In this document: in pieces, positions 24,876 to 33,284 of the stretch
Numbering within the stretch: the stretch's first letter is position 1
Layout of the letters: the number at the start of each line of letters is the position of its first letter
From: CAYQTE01 sp964420285
Lineage (GTDB): Bacteria > Planctomycetota > Phycisphaerae > Tepidisphaerales > Tepidisphaeraceae
Direction of reading: 5' to 3'
Assembly: GCA_964420285.1 (NCBI GenBank)
Contig: CAYQTE010000008.1
Span: forward strand, 38,106 to 102,105
Length of the DNA stretch: 64,000 bases
Notes under the pieces: model-generated
What the model saw: only the letters and a program-made list of their open reading frames with translations
The model's database searches: none
What the model was told of the DNA's origin: nothing
Made by a program: the position numbers and the translations under genes

Positions 24876-25150
24876 TGGCGGAGCGGGAGCGGGGGGAGAG
24901 GCGGAGCAGGGGAGTGGGGGAGAAGAACGGCGCTGGATGGCCGCGTGGAGATTGCTCGGGGCGGCGTGGGGTACGCCAGGTGGCTCTGTGGTATGCTGTA
25001 CGGTGACTGGTACGCGTACGGGGGCGGCCGATTCGGACGAATTTGTGCCGTGGCAGCGACGTTGAATCTTGCCTGTCGGCGCGGGCATCGGTAAGATTGG
25101 TTTTTTTCAGTCGTCCTGCCGGCCGGCCGTGCGATCCCGGAGTGAATGCT

Positions 25151-25612
25151 ATGCGTTTGACGGAGTTTCTAAAGCCACAGAATATTCTCGTGCCGATGGT
25201 TTCGCAGGACAAGACCGCCGCGATAACGGAATTGGTTGACCTGCTGGCCCTGAACAAGGATATCACCAATTCGCAGCAGGTTATTGCCTCGGTCCTGGAG
25301 CGCGAGGGCATGCGCACCACCGGCATCGGCACCGGCCTGGCGATCCCCCACGGGAAATCCACGGGCACGGAACACCTTGCGATGGCCATCGGCAAGCCGG
25401 CCGTCCCGATCGAGTTTCAATCCATCGACGGCCGTCCGGTCTCGGTCGTCTGGCTTCTGACCAGCCCCCCCGACAAAACCGGCCCGCACATCAACGCCTT
25501 GGCGCGCATCAGCCGCCTGTGGACGATCGACAAATTCCGCCAATCCATCATCGCCGCCAAAACCCCGCAGGAAGTTCTCGACATCATCGTGCAGCAGGAG
25601 AATGTGCTGTAG
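25151..25612 (+). CDS. PTS EIIA domain protein (fructose/nitrogen type, PtsN-like)
   Basis: A 153-residue single-domain EIIA protein of the phosphotransferase system fructose/mannitol/Ntr class. The phosphorylatable His is in the conserved GLAIPHGKS segment (about residue 65). The start at ATG 25151 has GGAG eight bases upstream and gives the expected family length. With no sugar permease domains nearby, a regulatory role like PtsN is more likely than sugar uptake. The 275 bp upstream, after upp, are G-rich and show no gene. Confidence 0.88.
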   Translation: MRLTEFLKPQNILVPMVSQDKTAAITELVDLLALNKDITNSQQVIASVLEREGMRTTGIGTGLAIPHGKSTGTEHLAMAIGKPAVPIEFQSIDGRPVSVVWLLTSPPDKTGPHINALARISRLWTIDKFRQSIIAAKTPQEVLDIIVQQENVL

Positions 25613-25818
25613 CCGCCAGCTTGCCGGAACGCCTGATCCAATCCGCCACCGGCCCTTCCGATTTTTGAGCCATCCGGGGTAGTTGCTCCGTTTTCAGGAG
25701 GCGGATACACCAATCATCTGCATCTGCCCAGCCGGCTGGCGGTGCTGCGGCGGCCGCCACGGCCGTAGCGGCGGACCTTGGATCGGAAATCCACACGCAA
25801 ATTTACGTGCCAAAATGC

Positions 25819-25847
25819 TTGACTTGTCGCGCTTTGCCGCGTACGCT
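25819..25847 (+). promoter_or_regulatory. Sigma-70-type promoter of the Xre antitoxin gene
   Basis: TTGACT (25819-25824), 17-bp spacer, TACGCT (25842-25847), followed by an AAGAGGTG ribosome binding site and the ATG at 25867. Confidence 0.6.
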
Positions 25848-25866
25848 AACGCAAGAGGTGTTCGAT

Positions 25867-26250
25867 ATGCCGACCGTGATGAGACGCTCTGGCGTGAAGA
25901 TGCGCAAGCAGGCTCGCGACCGTCGTGACGACGGCGAAGTGCGGACGCTGCGCAAGCGCTACGGGCTGTCGCAGGAACTGCTGTCGCGGCTTCTGGATGT
26001 GTCGTTGCGCACGGCCTCGGGCATCGAATCCGCTGCCACCGCGCCATCGCAGGTTCGCCGCAATCTCACGCAGGTGAGTCGGCTGGGCGAAGCGCTGGGC
26101 GAGGCGATGGAATCCAGCCACGTCGGCCGATGGCTCTCTGAGCCGAACGAAATGCTCGGCAACCTGAAACCCGTGGAAGCCATCGAGCGCGGGCATATCG
26201 ATCTGGTGTGGCAGGTCGTCGAGGGCTTGCGAACGGGGTCGCCTCTGTAG
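25867..26250 (+). CDS. Xre/MbcA/ParS-type antitoxin (DUF2384)
   Basis: A 127-residue protein with an N-terminal helix-turn-helix region (RTLRKRYGLSQELLSRLLDVS) and a C-terminal toxin-binding domain carrying the signature WLSEPNEML-GNLKPVEAIERGHID. This two-part design is that of MbcA/Xre antitoxins, normally followed by a RES-domain toxin that degrades NAD. No RES gene follows; the next gene is on the opposite strand and unrelated. So this is an orphan antitoxin or a repurposed regulator. It has its own promoter. Confidence 0.8.
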   Translation: MPTVMRRSGVKMRKQARDRRDDGEVRTLRKRYGLSQELLSRLLDVSLRTASGIESAATAPSQVRRNLTQVSRLGEALGEAMESSHVGRWLSEPNEMLGNLKPVEAIERGHIDLVWQVVEGLRTGSPL

Positions 26251-26262
26251 AGAGCGTTGGCT

Positions 26263-26916
26263 TCAGGCCGGCGCCTGATCTCCAAGCTTGACGAGTTGCA
26301 GCATCAGGGATGTCGCGGCATCGATTGCAGGTTTGGCAAGGGGATCGGCGGCGAGCAATCGGAACGGGCCCTGGCCGAAATGGAGACCAGAGGGGGACAG
26401 GAAATTAAGCCGGACTTGCCCCACGGGTGGAACGGGCGGACGTCCATGAACGTGGGGCCCAATCGCCCGAAGGATCCGATTACCCGCGACAAGCAGCACG
26501 TCTATGAGTGGGTCGAGTGATTTATCCGGGTGCTCCCAAATGACCGCACGCCCGCTGAAGTTGATATAGCGGGCGTGGTGGTCGGCATACGCTGCCAAGA
26601 GATCCAAACCGCCGTCCATTGAAACTTCGACGACGACGCCGAGTAACACCTTGGCCAAATCGGCCGGCGGCTTGACGCCTTGTGTGCGGGGAAATTGCCA
26701 AGCCTGCGCGTAATGCCGGGACTCAAGACCGTTCATCGCGCAGATCTGGCGCCAAATATCGGTCGCCTCGGATACACGACCCGCAGCCAATGACTCACGA
26801 GCGCGGATAAATGACAACCACGGCTCCGCTTGCGGCATTTTCTGCGACGCCGGCGGATATACATCAAGTGGCATGTCACCGAATAACGTATCCCGGATGC
26901 TCTGTGACTGTTGCAA
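26263..26916 (-). CDS. Conserved hypothetical protein
   Basis: A soluble protein of about 217 residues with a conserved-looking core: GLESRHYAQAWQFPR, then VLLGVVVEVSMDGGLDLLAAYADHHARYINFSG, VIWEHPD and SGLHFGQGP. I do not know its function. The start may be TTG 26916 or ATG 26874; the longer form is preferred because the extra residues look protein-like. It is convergent with the antitoxin gene, 12 bp apart. Confidence 0.6.
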   Translation of the reverse strand: MQQSQSIRDTLFGDMPLDVYPPASQKMPQAEPWLSFIRARESLAAGRVSEATDIWRQICAMNGLESRHYAQAWQFPRTQGVKPPADLAKVLLGVVVEVSMDGGLDLLAAYADHHARYINFSGRAVIWEHPDKSLDPLIDVLLVAGNRILRAIGPHVHGRPPVPPVGQVRLNFLSPSGLHFGQGPFRLLAADPLAKPAIDAATSLMLQLVKLGDQAPA

Positions 26917-27051
26917 AGCCCTACCAGAGTTAGAGTCGCACGGACAGAACGCATCGGCAGCATAAGCGACTCGGCCCCGGTTTCAAGCGGGCTGACACCG
27001 GCCTGGCTCTTGACCGCCGGCCGCCGTCGCATACGATGGTGTTTTCGACAC

Positions 27052-27135
27052 GCGGTTGTGGCGGAATTGGCAGACGCGCAAGATTCAGGTTCTTGTGTCC
27101 GTAAGGACGTGCAGGTTCGATTCCTGTCAGCCGCA
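27052..27135 (+). tRNA. tRNA-Leu (anticodon CAG)
   Basis: An 84-nt cloverleaf: acceptor GCGGTTG / CAGCCGC, anticodon stem CAAGA/TCTTG with loop TTCAGGT (CAG at 27086-27088), a long variable arm TGTCCGTAAGGACGT typical of leucine tRNAs, and T-loop TTCGATT. CCA is not encoded. It reads the CUG codon. Confidence 0.95.
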
Positions 27136-27142
27136 TGATTCA

Positions 27143-27170
27143 GCCCTCGCCGGCTGCGGCGAGGGCTTTT
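27143..27170 (+). terminator. Intrinsic terminator of tRNA-Leu
   Basis: Perfect 9-bp stem GCCCTCGCC (27143-27151) / GGCGAGGGC (27158-27166), 6-nt loop, then TTTT. Confidence 0.85.
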
Positions 27171-27178
27171 GCATTGGG

Positions 27179-27395
27179 AGTGTGCCCGAATTTCCGGGCG
27201 AGGGTAACTCGATGCGGAGCAACCTCTTACCCCTCCCCTTGTACTCAGGGGGAGGGTTGGGTGGGGGTCGGCCGCGGCGGCGCTGGTCGGGGGCTGAGCC
27301 TTCCGGAGCCGCTGGCGAAGAACCCCCACCTCGGTCCTCCCCCTGAGTACAAGGGGAGGAGGAAAAGACAGGCTCCCGGAAAATCGGGCACACTC
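27179..27395 (+). repeat. Palindromic dispersed repeat, full copy 3
   Basis: A 217-bp copy of the family described at 9866-10083, in the same orientation. Its inner arms are especially regular: CCTCCCCTTGTACTCAGGGG on the left is mirrored by CCCCTGAGTACAAGGGGAGG on the right, a near-perfect inverted repeat. It lies between the tRNA terminator and rpmE. Confidence 0.88.
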
Positions 27396-27500
27396 TGCAT
27401 TGGCGGGAAAACCGCCGCAGTTGAACTTCGCCCCCAAACGCGGTACAGTTCATGGCTCAGTTTTCCGCGGCACATTTCGCCGTGGGCCTGGAGGTTCCTT

Positions 27501-27740
27501 ATGAAAGCCAAGATTCATCCCCGGTATCAGACTTGTACGGCCCACTGCGCCTGCGGAAACACCTTTGTCACACGCAGCACCGTCGCCAAAATCAACGTCG
27601 ATATCTGCAATATGTGCCATCCGTTCTTCACCGGCAAGCAGAAGTTCGTGGACACGGCCGGCCGCGTCGAACGCTTCAGCAAGAAGTTTGGCGGCACCTA
27701 CAGCTTCCAGAAGACCGCCGCCGCGCCGGCCAAGAAATAG
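27501..27740 (+). CDS. rpmE: Ribosomal protein L31
   Basis: A 79-residue component of the large ribosomal subunit. It begins MKAKIHPRYQ and carries the zinc-binding cysteines in CACGNTF and CNMCHPF, so it is the zinc-containing (C+) form, not the zinc-independent paralogue. The HPFFTGKQKFVDTAGRVERF signature is intact. GAGG precedes the ATG by a suitable distance. The short Ala/Pro/Lys tail is slightly extended. Confidence 0.97.
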   Translation: MKAKIHPRYQTCTAHCACGNTFVTRSTVAKINVDICNMCHPFFTGKQKFVDTAGRVERFSKKFGGTYSFQKTAAAPAKK

Positions 27741-27782
27741 CCGCCCCCGCGGCCGATTTGCCCAATCGCCGGCGGCCGGATG

Positions 27783-28370
27783 ATGCTCCCCATTTCCCAT
27801 CGAGCCTGGTCTTGCAAGCTCGCGGGCACGCTGTTGGCACTCATGGCGGCGGGCTGCCAGTGCGCTGCCCAGCGAAATCCGACAACCGCTCCCGCGCCGG
27901 CGCCGGCGCTGGGATTGACGGCCTTGACTTGGAACGCCAGCGTTTTGGCCCAATGCGATCCGCCGTCCGGCTGGGTGGCCCAACCGCTGGAAAGCGACAG
28001 CCGCCATACCGAACAACTGTGGATAAGCCCATCGACGAACACTGCATATGGTATAGGCCACTTTAATCTGCCCCTGCCGGTGGCGCTGATTGGCATTGAC
28101 AGGGTCTTACAGGGGATTGTGGACGATATGGCGGACAAGGAAAAATCCGCGACGGTCGTCAGCCGGCAAACTGACCCCAAATTGCCGGGTCTGCGACTCG
28201 AGATCAAAGGCGGGTTGTACGATGTGCGGGCCAACCTGATTGTCAGCGGCTGGGAGGGGTGGTTTGTGTATGCCTCGACAAGCAATGACGATCCGATCGA
28301 TCAAAAAGAGCTTGACCTGGCGCAGTTAGCGAGGGATCATACAGTAGTGGGCTTGCGTCCGGGCCAATAG
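27783..28370 (+). CDS. Lipoprotein, tandem paralogue 1
   Basis: A predicted lipoprotein of about 195 residues with lipobox LMAAGC. ATGs at 27780 and 27783 are both possible. The mature part has a beta-rich fold with an IGHFNLPLPV segment and a WEGWFVYAS stretch. The next gene encodes a relative with a VAYIQLPLPV and a LEAWIVYSR segment at matching positions, so the two are an old tandem duplication. Function unknown; likely periplasmic or outer-membrane bound. Confidence 0.65.
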   Translation: MLPISHRAWSCKLAGTLLALMAAGCQCAAQRNPTTAPAPAPALGLTALTWNASVLAQCDPPSGWVAQPLESDSRHTEQLWISPSTNTAYGIGHFNLPLPVALIGIDRVLQGIVDDMADKEKSATVVSRQTDPKLPGLRLEIKGGLYDVRANLIVSGWEGWFVYASTSNDDPIDQKELDLAQLARDHTVVGLRPGQ

Positions 28371-28504
28371 CAACCCGTGCGACTTTTGCCGCGGATTGCC
28401 GTGCTTTGCAAGCCTTCGAACGCGGGCCGGAGCGTTGCGGACTCCGGCTCCTTCTGTCCGCGTCTCAATCGACAATCGCCTGGATCGCCAGCAGGCTGGT
28501 GCGC

Positions 28505-29146
28505 ATGCCGTTTCGTCCTGTTCACATATGTCGTTGCATTCGGGCCCGACGCCGCTGCGCCGTCGCCGCCCTGGCGATTCTGCCGCTTTTGCTGACCGCC
28601 TGCCAGCAATCCAATGTCACCGGCAGCGAATTGCTCAACCGCCAACAGCAATCCAATGGGTCGGGACTTGCGCCGATGACCCGGTTCGCCGCTGTTCACG
28701 CCTCCCTGGCGCCGCCGCAAGACTGGACGCAATTGCCGGCCACTCACGGCCTGTTCTATGTTCACCAGCAGTGGCGCAGTCCGGACGGCGGAACGGGGAT
28801 CGGCGTCGCGTACATTCAACTGCCCCTGCCTGTCAGCCCGCAAATTCTCCTGTTCGTGGCCAAGTCGCAATACGCCAAATCCCACTCAGCCGTTTCCGGA
28901 AATATCGACACGCAATGGACCGACGCCCTGGGCCGGCTCTGGTTTGAAGGCGGGGACGCGGATCTTCGCGTTCGCGGCTATGTCATGACACGCGGCCTGG
29001 AGGCGTGGATTGTCTACAGCCGCCATCATCTCAAGGGCTCGGCCAGCGAGCATGACATCGCCATGGCCGACCGAACCGCCGACGCGGTTGTGCCGTTTAT
29101 CGATGACCAGTCCGCCGTTGCCTCGGCCGATCCCGTGCCACATTAG
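28505..29146 (+). CDS. Lipoprotein, tandem paralogue 2
   Basis: A predicted lipoprotein of about 213 residues. ATG 28505 is favoured because it gives a basic n-region (HICRCIRARRR) then a hydrophobic stretch ending in the lipobox LLTAC. Over the mature part it resembles the preceding lipoprotein in order of motifs though with low identity. An HLKGSASEHDIAMADR region replaces the DPIDQKELDLAQLAR part of its neighbour. Function unknown. Confidence 0.65.
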   Translation: MPFRPVHICRCIRARRRCAVAALAILPLLLTACQQSNVTGSELLNRQQQSNGSGLAPMTRFAAVHASLAPPQDWTQLPATHGLFYVHQQWRSPDGGTGIGVAYIQLPLPVSPQILLFVAKSQYAKSHSAVSGNIDTQWTDALGRLWFEGGDADLRVRGYVMTRGLEAWIVYSRHHLKGSASEHDIAMADRTADAVVPFIDDQSAVASADPVPH

Positions 29147-29152
29147 GCGACA

Positions 29153-30274
29153 TCAATTCTTATCCGCCGGCTCGACGTGCAGGGTCAATCGCTCCGCGCC
29201 GCGGAGAATGGTGATCGGGCAGTTGACGCCGACGCGCGATTCGGTCAGCAGGCGATGCAGGTCGTCGATGCGCGCCACCGCGTGGCCGTCGAAATTGAGG
29301 ATGATATCGCCTTCCGTAAGCCCCGCGCGGGCGGCCGGGCCAGCCGGTTCGATGGCGACGACCAACACGCCCGTTTCCACCGGCAGGTCGAAAAACCGCA
29401 CCACGCGCCGTTGCAGCGGAACATCCTGACCGCCCAGACCGATCACGCTCCGTTTCACCCGCCCAAACCGCATCAGTTGCGACGCGACGAACGCCGCCGT
29501 GTTGCTCGGGATGGCGAAGCACAATCCCTGGGCCGGCAAAATGACGGCCGTATTGACCCCGACCACGCGCCCGCGCCCGTCCGCCAGCGGACCACCGCTG
29601 TTGCCGGGGTTCAATGCCGCATCGGTCTGGATGATGTTGTCGATCAGCCGCCCGCTGTCGGATCGGAAGCTCCGTCCCAGCGCGCTGACAACCCCGGCCG
29701 TCACCGTATACGCAAACCCGTACGGATTGCCGATGGCGACGACCAATTGCCCGACTCGCAGGCTGGCCGAATCACCCAGCGTCGCCGGCACCAGACCGGG
29801 CGCGTCGATGCGCACGACGGCCAGATCGGTCTCCGGGTCGTCGCCGATCAGTTCAGCCGCAAGCCGCCGACCATCGGACAGCGCCACGTCGATCTTCCGC
29901 GCGCCGTGGACGACGTGGCTGTTGGTGAGCACGAAACCGTCGGGCGTGAAGACGAACCCCGACCCGCTTCCGCCGGGCGATTCGCGCCGCCCCGGCCGCC
30001 GGTCTTCCCCGCCGCCGCGCCTGGCCAGCTCCGTCGAACCCTGCACGACAATATGCGCCACGGCCGGGCTCACCGTCTGCGATGCGCCCATCACCGCCCG
30101 CGAATACGCATCAAAAGCGGCCGCGTCGTCCTGCTCATCACGCGACGGCGGCGCCGAAGGGGCCAGCGCCCGCTCCGGCCCGGCCGAATCCGCCTTTGCC
30201 GGCGATTCCTCGACCGCAGCCGCATCCGATAATCTCTTCCAAACGCCTGTCATGCCCAATATTAGGCCAGCCAT
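29153..30274 (-). CDS. Trypsin-like serine protease with PDZ domain (HtrA/DegP type)
   Basis: A 373-residue protease of the S1C family. Counted from ATG 30274, the catalytic triad is His120 (in TNSHVV), Asp150 (in ETDLAVV) and Ser226 (in NPGNSGGPL). A C-terminal PDZ domain (about 290-370) has the GLTEGDIILNFDG segment. The N-terminus is weakly hydrophobic followed by a low-complexity linker, so it may be anchored rather than fully secreted. There is one PDZ domain, as in DegS-type proteins. It diverges from an HxlR-type regulator gene 46 bp away and may share a control region with it. Confidence 0.9.
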   Translation of the reverse strand: MAGLILGMTGVWKRLSDAAAVEESPAKADSAGPERALAPSAPPSRDEQDDAAAFDAYSRAVMGASQTVSPAVAHIVVQGSTELARRGGGEDRRPGRRESPGGSGSGFVFTPDGFVLTNSHVVHGARKIDVALSDGRRLAAELIGDDPETDLAVVRIDAPGLVPATLGDSASLRVGQLVVAIGNPYGFAYTVTAGVVSALGRSFRSDSGRLIDNIIQTDAALNPGNSGGPLADGRGRVVGVNTAVILPAQGLCFAIPSNTAAFVASQLMRFGRVKRSVIGLGGQDVPLQRRVVRFFDLPVETGVLVVAIEPAGPAARAGLTEGDIILNFDGHAVARIDDLHRLLTESRVGVNCPITILRGAERLTLHVEPADKN

Positions 30275-30283
30275 GTGCAAAAA

Positions 30284-30312
30284 GTGAAGTCAGGGCCGTT
30301 TGTGCGTATACT
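30284..30312 (+). promoter_or_regulatory. Promoter of HxlR-type gene, possibly leaderless
   Basis: TATACT (30307-30312) with a weak GTGAAG box 17 bp upstream. The ATG at 30320 follows the -10 by only seven bases, so the transcript may start at the start codon. No Shine-Dalgarno is present. Confidence 0.45.
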
Positions 30313-30319
30313 ATCCCGC

Positions 30320-30649
30320 ATGATACCAAAACGCCCCCGAACCCCGGCCGAGCCTGCCCTTTCCACCGCCTGTCCCGCCGAAGCCACGCTGAAAGTCATC
30401 GCCGGCAAATGGAAAGTCCCGATCATCTGGCACCTGTTGTCCGGCACGCGACGGTTCAGCGAGCTGCGCAAATGTCTCCCGGCCATCACCCCGCGCATGC
30501 TGACACGGCAACTCCGCGAACTCGAATCCGATGGCGTGCTGGTCCGCAAGGTCTACGCCCAGGTTCCCCCTCGCGTCGAATACTCCCTGACCCCGCGCGG
30601 CCGCACGCTGAACACCATCGTGACTGCAATGTGCAAATGGGGAAAATGA
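30320..30649 (+). CDS. HxlR-family transcriptional regulator
   Basis: A 109-residue winged-helix protein. The HxlR pattern is clear: an N-terminal Cys (TACPAEATLKVIAGKWK), then WHLLSGTRRFSELRKCLPAITPRMLTRQLRELESDGVL and a wing ending in VEYSLTPRG. Some members sense redox or aldehyde stress through the Cys. The target is not known; the divergent protease gene is a candidate. Confidence 0.9.
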   Translation: MIPKRPRTPAEPALSTACPAEATLKVIAGKWKVPIIWHLLSGTRRFSELRKCLPAITPRMLTRQLRELESDGVLVRKVYAQVPPRVEYSLTPRGRTLNTIVTAMCKWGK

Positions 30650-30678
30650 AGCGGCCTCACGCAATGCGCCTTGGTTCT

Positions 30679-30744
30679 GTAGGGTCCGCACTGCGGACCA
30701 GATTTCTACTGCGCCAAGCCGATGGTCCGCGGTGCGGACCCTAC
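30679..30744. repeat. Nested palindromic element (GTAGGGTCCGC type)
   Basis: TAGGGTCCGCACTGCGGACC (30680-30699) is inverted at 30724-30743 with one mismatch, 24 bp apart. Each arm is itself a near-perfect palindrome around GGTCCGC. This makes a cruciform-prone unit of about 66 bp between two convergent genes. It may end transcription from either side or be a miniature mobile element. Confidence 0.75.
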
Positions 30745-30776
30745 ATTCTGCCTGCGCTTTCGCCCCACAGCCGAAA

Positions 30777-32609
30777 TCACCACGCCTTCCACGGAAACGG
30801 AAATATCGGTTTGCTCACCCACCACGCCATCGACACCGCGATGCCGATCAGCCCGCCGACCAGGCCCAGGATCGCGGCGGCAATAACGCTCGGCCGGCGC
30901 GTTTCGCGGCGAACGAGAAACGCCGTCGCGAACGCCGCAACGACGAACGACGGCACGCCGAATGTGAACGCGCCCAGCAGCCAACTGATCCCGCTGCCGA
31001 TGAGAACAACCATCTGCGGCGACAGCGGCTCCGGCCGCGATGCCGGAACCCGCGGCGTTGTTCCATCGCCATTTGGCTCGACGAGTTGCCCTTCAACCGT
31101 CCGGCTCGACGACGCCTTGCCGGCCGTCTCATGCGGTGCGCCGGCAAACACCGCTTCTGCCAGCGTGGCACGCTCGACGTCGGATGATGAATTCGCATCC
31201 CCCGCAGATTCGCCTTGCTCGCCCACAGGCGGCTCGATTCCACTGGCCACAGGCGGCTCGGCATCCGCCGGCGGCTGAGACAGCGGCGATTCGAGTCTGG
31301 CTCGCCGCTCGGGAACCGGCGGAAACTCCGGCGGCCTGGTCACGTGCATTTCCGGCACGCTGTCCGCCGTGTTCGTCGCCACCCCGCTGGTCAACAGCCC
31401 GGTCGGCCGCTCGCCATCAGGGAACGCCGGCCGCTCCGCTGCATCGTTGCCGTCAATGCTCAGCGACGAAAACGAATCCAACTCCCCGGCCGCCCTTGGC
31501 GCTGGATTGGCCACCTCCCCGACTTGCGAGTCCTTCAGAACAAGCGGATCGGCACGGTCAACCACGGGCATTGGCTCAGGTTGCGGCACGGGCCTTGGCT
31601 TGAACATGGCCTCTGTCCCGGCCGCAGCCGCCTGTCCCGCAGCGCCGGTGCGCCCGGTTCGAGGCGCCGGCGGCGCCGACAGCGCTGGCCCCGCCGCGGC
31701 ACGCGGCGCGGGCGGCATTTGTGTCGCCGCCGATGACGATGAACTTGTCGGCACCTCCGTCAAGAGATCCAAACGCTCATCAACGGATAGATCATGGCTG
31801 GCCTCCCGCGGCTTGGGCGTGGGAAGCGGCCGGCGGGTTGTATTCTCGTGCGGGGTGGACGGCGGCACGATCCCCGACGCATTGGGCGGCAGGGAAAATC
31901 CGGCAAACGTGCGATGGCCGGCATGGGCCTCGCCGGCCGGACGGGCATCGATATCCACCACGTCCCCGCCCTCGTCGATGGGAACCAGATCGGCCGGCGC
32001 CGCCGCGGGCGCCGACGCCGGTGCCGCCGGCCGACGCACGACCAGCGCCGCCGGGTCCACCGCCTCCGGCCGCCCCGGCTTGACCTTGTCCTTCGGCGCT
32101 GTCGCGGGCTTGGTGCTCATCTGCGCCGGCGGAACCACCGACGCCCGCGGAATCTGAATCAACCGTCCGCAGAACCGGCAGCGCCCCTGCCGGCCGGCCA
32201 GATTCGACGCCACCCACAGCGGCGCACCGCACGAGCAGGCGAACAAAATCCCGCTGGTCGTCGCATTCCGCGCAGCGCCGCTGAACGCCACCTGCAACGG
32301 CGTGCAGTCCTTGGGCAGGGCGGAAGCCAACCGATACGTGATCGTCGCCGGCCCGATGCCGATCTTGTCGCCGTCGCTCAGCAGATGATGGCCTTCGATC
32401 GGCTGCCCGTTGATGAGCGTTCCCGACCGGCTCAGGGCATCGGCGATGTAATATTGCCCGCCCCCCTGACGATCCACCCACGCGTGCAGACGCGACACGC
32501 TGGGATGCCCCACGGGGATGCCGCAGCCCCTCCACCGGCCGATCAGCACCCGACCGGACAGCACCACGCCGCGGCTGGGGCCGCGAAGTTCGATTGTCAG
32601 AATAGGCAT
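30777..32609 (-). CDS. FHA-domain protein with zinc ribbon and C-terminal membrane anchor
   Basis: A protein of about 610 residues. It opens with a forkhead-associated domain (about 15-95) showing GR, HPSVSRLHAW and SGTLING motifs that bind phosphothreonine. A zinc-ribbon-like region follows with CSCG and CRFCG (about 120-150), then a long Pro/Ala/Ser-rich linker and two or three membrane helices at the C-terminus. The N-terminal domains should face the cytoplasm. It probably recruits phosphorylated partners to the membrane, as FHA proteins do with Ser/Thr kinases; no kinase gene is in this window. A longer start at 32747 would add a hydrophobic segment; ATG 32609 is preferred because the FHA begins right there. 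Confidence 0.8.
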   Translation of the reverse strand: MPILTIELRGPSRGVVLSGRVLIGRWRGCGIPVGHPSVSRLHAWVDRQGGGQYYIADALSRSGTLINGQPIEGHHLLSDGDKIGIGPATITYRLASALPKDCTPLQVAFSGAARNATTSGILFACSCGAPLWVASNLAGRQGRCRFCGRLIQIPRASVVPPAQMSTKPATAPKDKVKPGRPEAVDPAALVVRRPAAPASAPAAAPADLVPIDEGGDVVDIDARPAGEAHAGHRTFAGFSLPPNASGIVPPSTPHENTTRRPLPTPKPREASHDLSVDERLDLLTEVPTSSSSSAATQMPPAPRAAAGPALSAPPAPRTGRTGAAGQAAAAGTEAMFKPRPVPQPEPMPVVDRADPLVLKDSQVGEVANPAPRAAGELDSFSSLSIDGNDAAERPAFPDGERPTGLLTSGVATNTADSVPEMHVTRPPEFPPVPERRARLESPLSQPPADAEPPVASGIEPPVGEQGESAGDANSSSDVERATLAEAVFAGAPHETAGKASSSRTVEGQLVEPNGDGTTPRVPASRPEPLSPQMVVLIGSGISWLLGAFTFGVPSFVVAAFATAFLVRRETRRPSVIAAAILGLVGGLIGIAVSMAWWVSKPIFPFPWKAW

Positions 32610-32747
32610 GGCGTCGGTTTGTGGGTCATGCGGAATACCGCCCCCGCCGCGTCCTCCACCGGCTGCGAACCCGGCTCCATGCCGAAACATACCACGTCCC
32701 AAGCAAAAAAGCGCGGTCCCCGCCAGAATCAGCGCAAGACTCACCAA

Positions 32748-33284
32748 CTGAACGCATCATTCTCATCCGTGGCACCCGCGAAATCCGTGGTCAACACGAA
32801 TCTCCTCCGCGCCCCCCGCGCCTCCGCGTGAGATTTCTCCTAAGTGGTTTTTCGCACTATGGTTACGCCCAAAACTCGTCCCAATTCCCCTTTCCGACCA
32901 CCCTCATTTCCAGCCGGATATCGCGGTTTCGGCTGCCAACTGCGACAAAAAAACGCCCCAAATGTCTCGAAAAAGTTGGAACTTGGCCCGCAGGAGTTGG
33001 AACTTTGCCCGACCGGGTCCAATCTGGGCGCGCCAAAAACGGGAAACGATCTCCCCCGCTCCCCGCTTGTCGATCCGTAGGAAGGCTGCCACCAAGGCGG
33101 CTCCCGCTCGTTCAATTAAGATGTCGTTAAACATTACGAACCGATCCGTTTTCCATTGCATCGCCCGGCACGAATCGAGATAATTCGACCACTCAGACTA
33201 TTTGCCAGCGTGGCCGGGCGTCTACGCATTTGTCCTCGGGCTTTTGCACTTGGATTCACCACCCTTGGCGGGAAGGTGTCACTC
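32748..33284. other. Gene-free stretch with repeat-like fragments
   Basis: No convincing gene over about 540 bp. It holds a segment with GTGGCACCCGCGAAATCCGTGG and GCCTCCGCGTGAGATTT (about 32768-32835), resembling short dispersed repeats also seen after recJ, and a tandem AGTTGGAACTT pair (about 32974-33010). The surface-protein promoter is probably within the last 200 bp. Confidence 0.4.

Noticed and set aside
26733..27437. 234-codon minus-strand frame across tRNA-Leu and repeat copy 3
   Set aside because: It runs through a tRNA gene, its terminator and the dispersed repeat, so it is not a gene.
32974..33010. Tandem AGTTGGAACTT pair as an operator
   Set aside because: Two similar copies 22 bp apart may reflect chance or slippage; no promoter can be tied to them.
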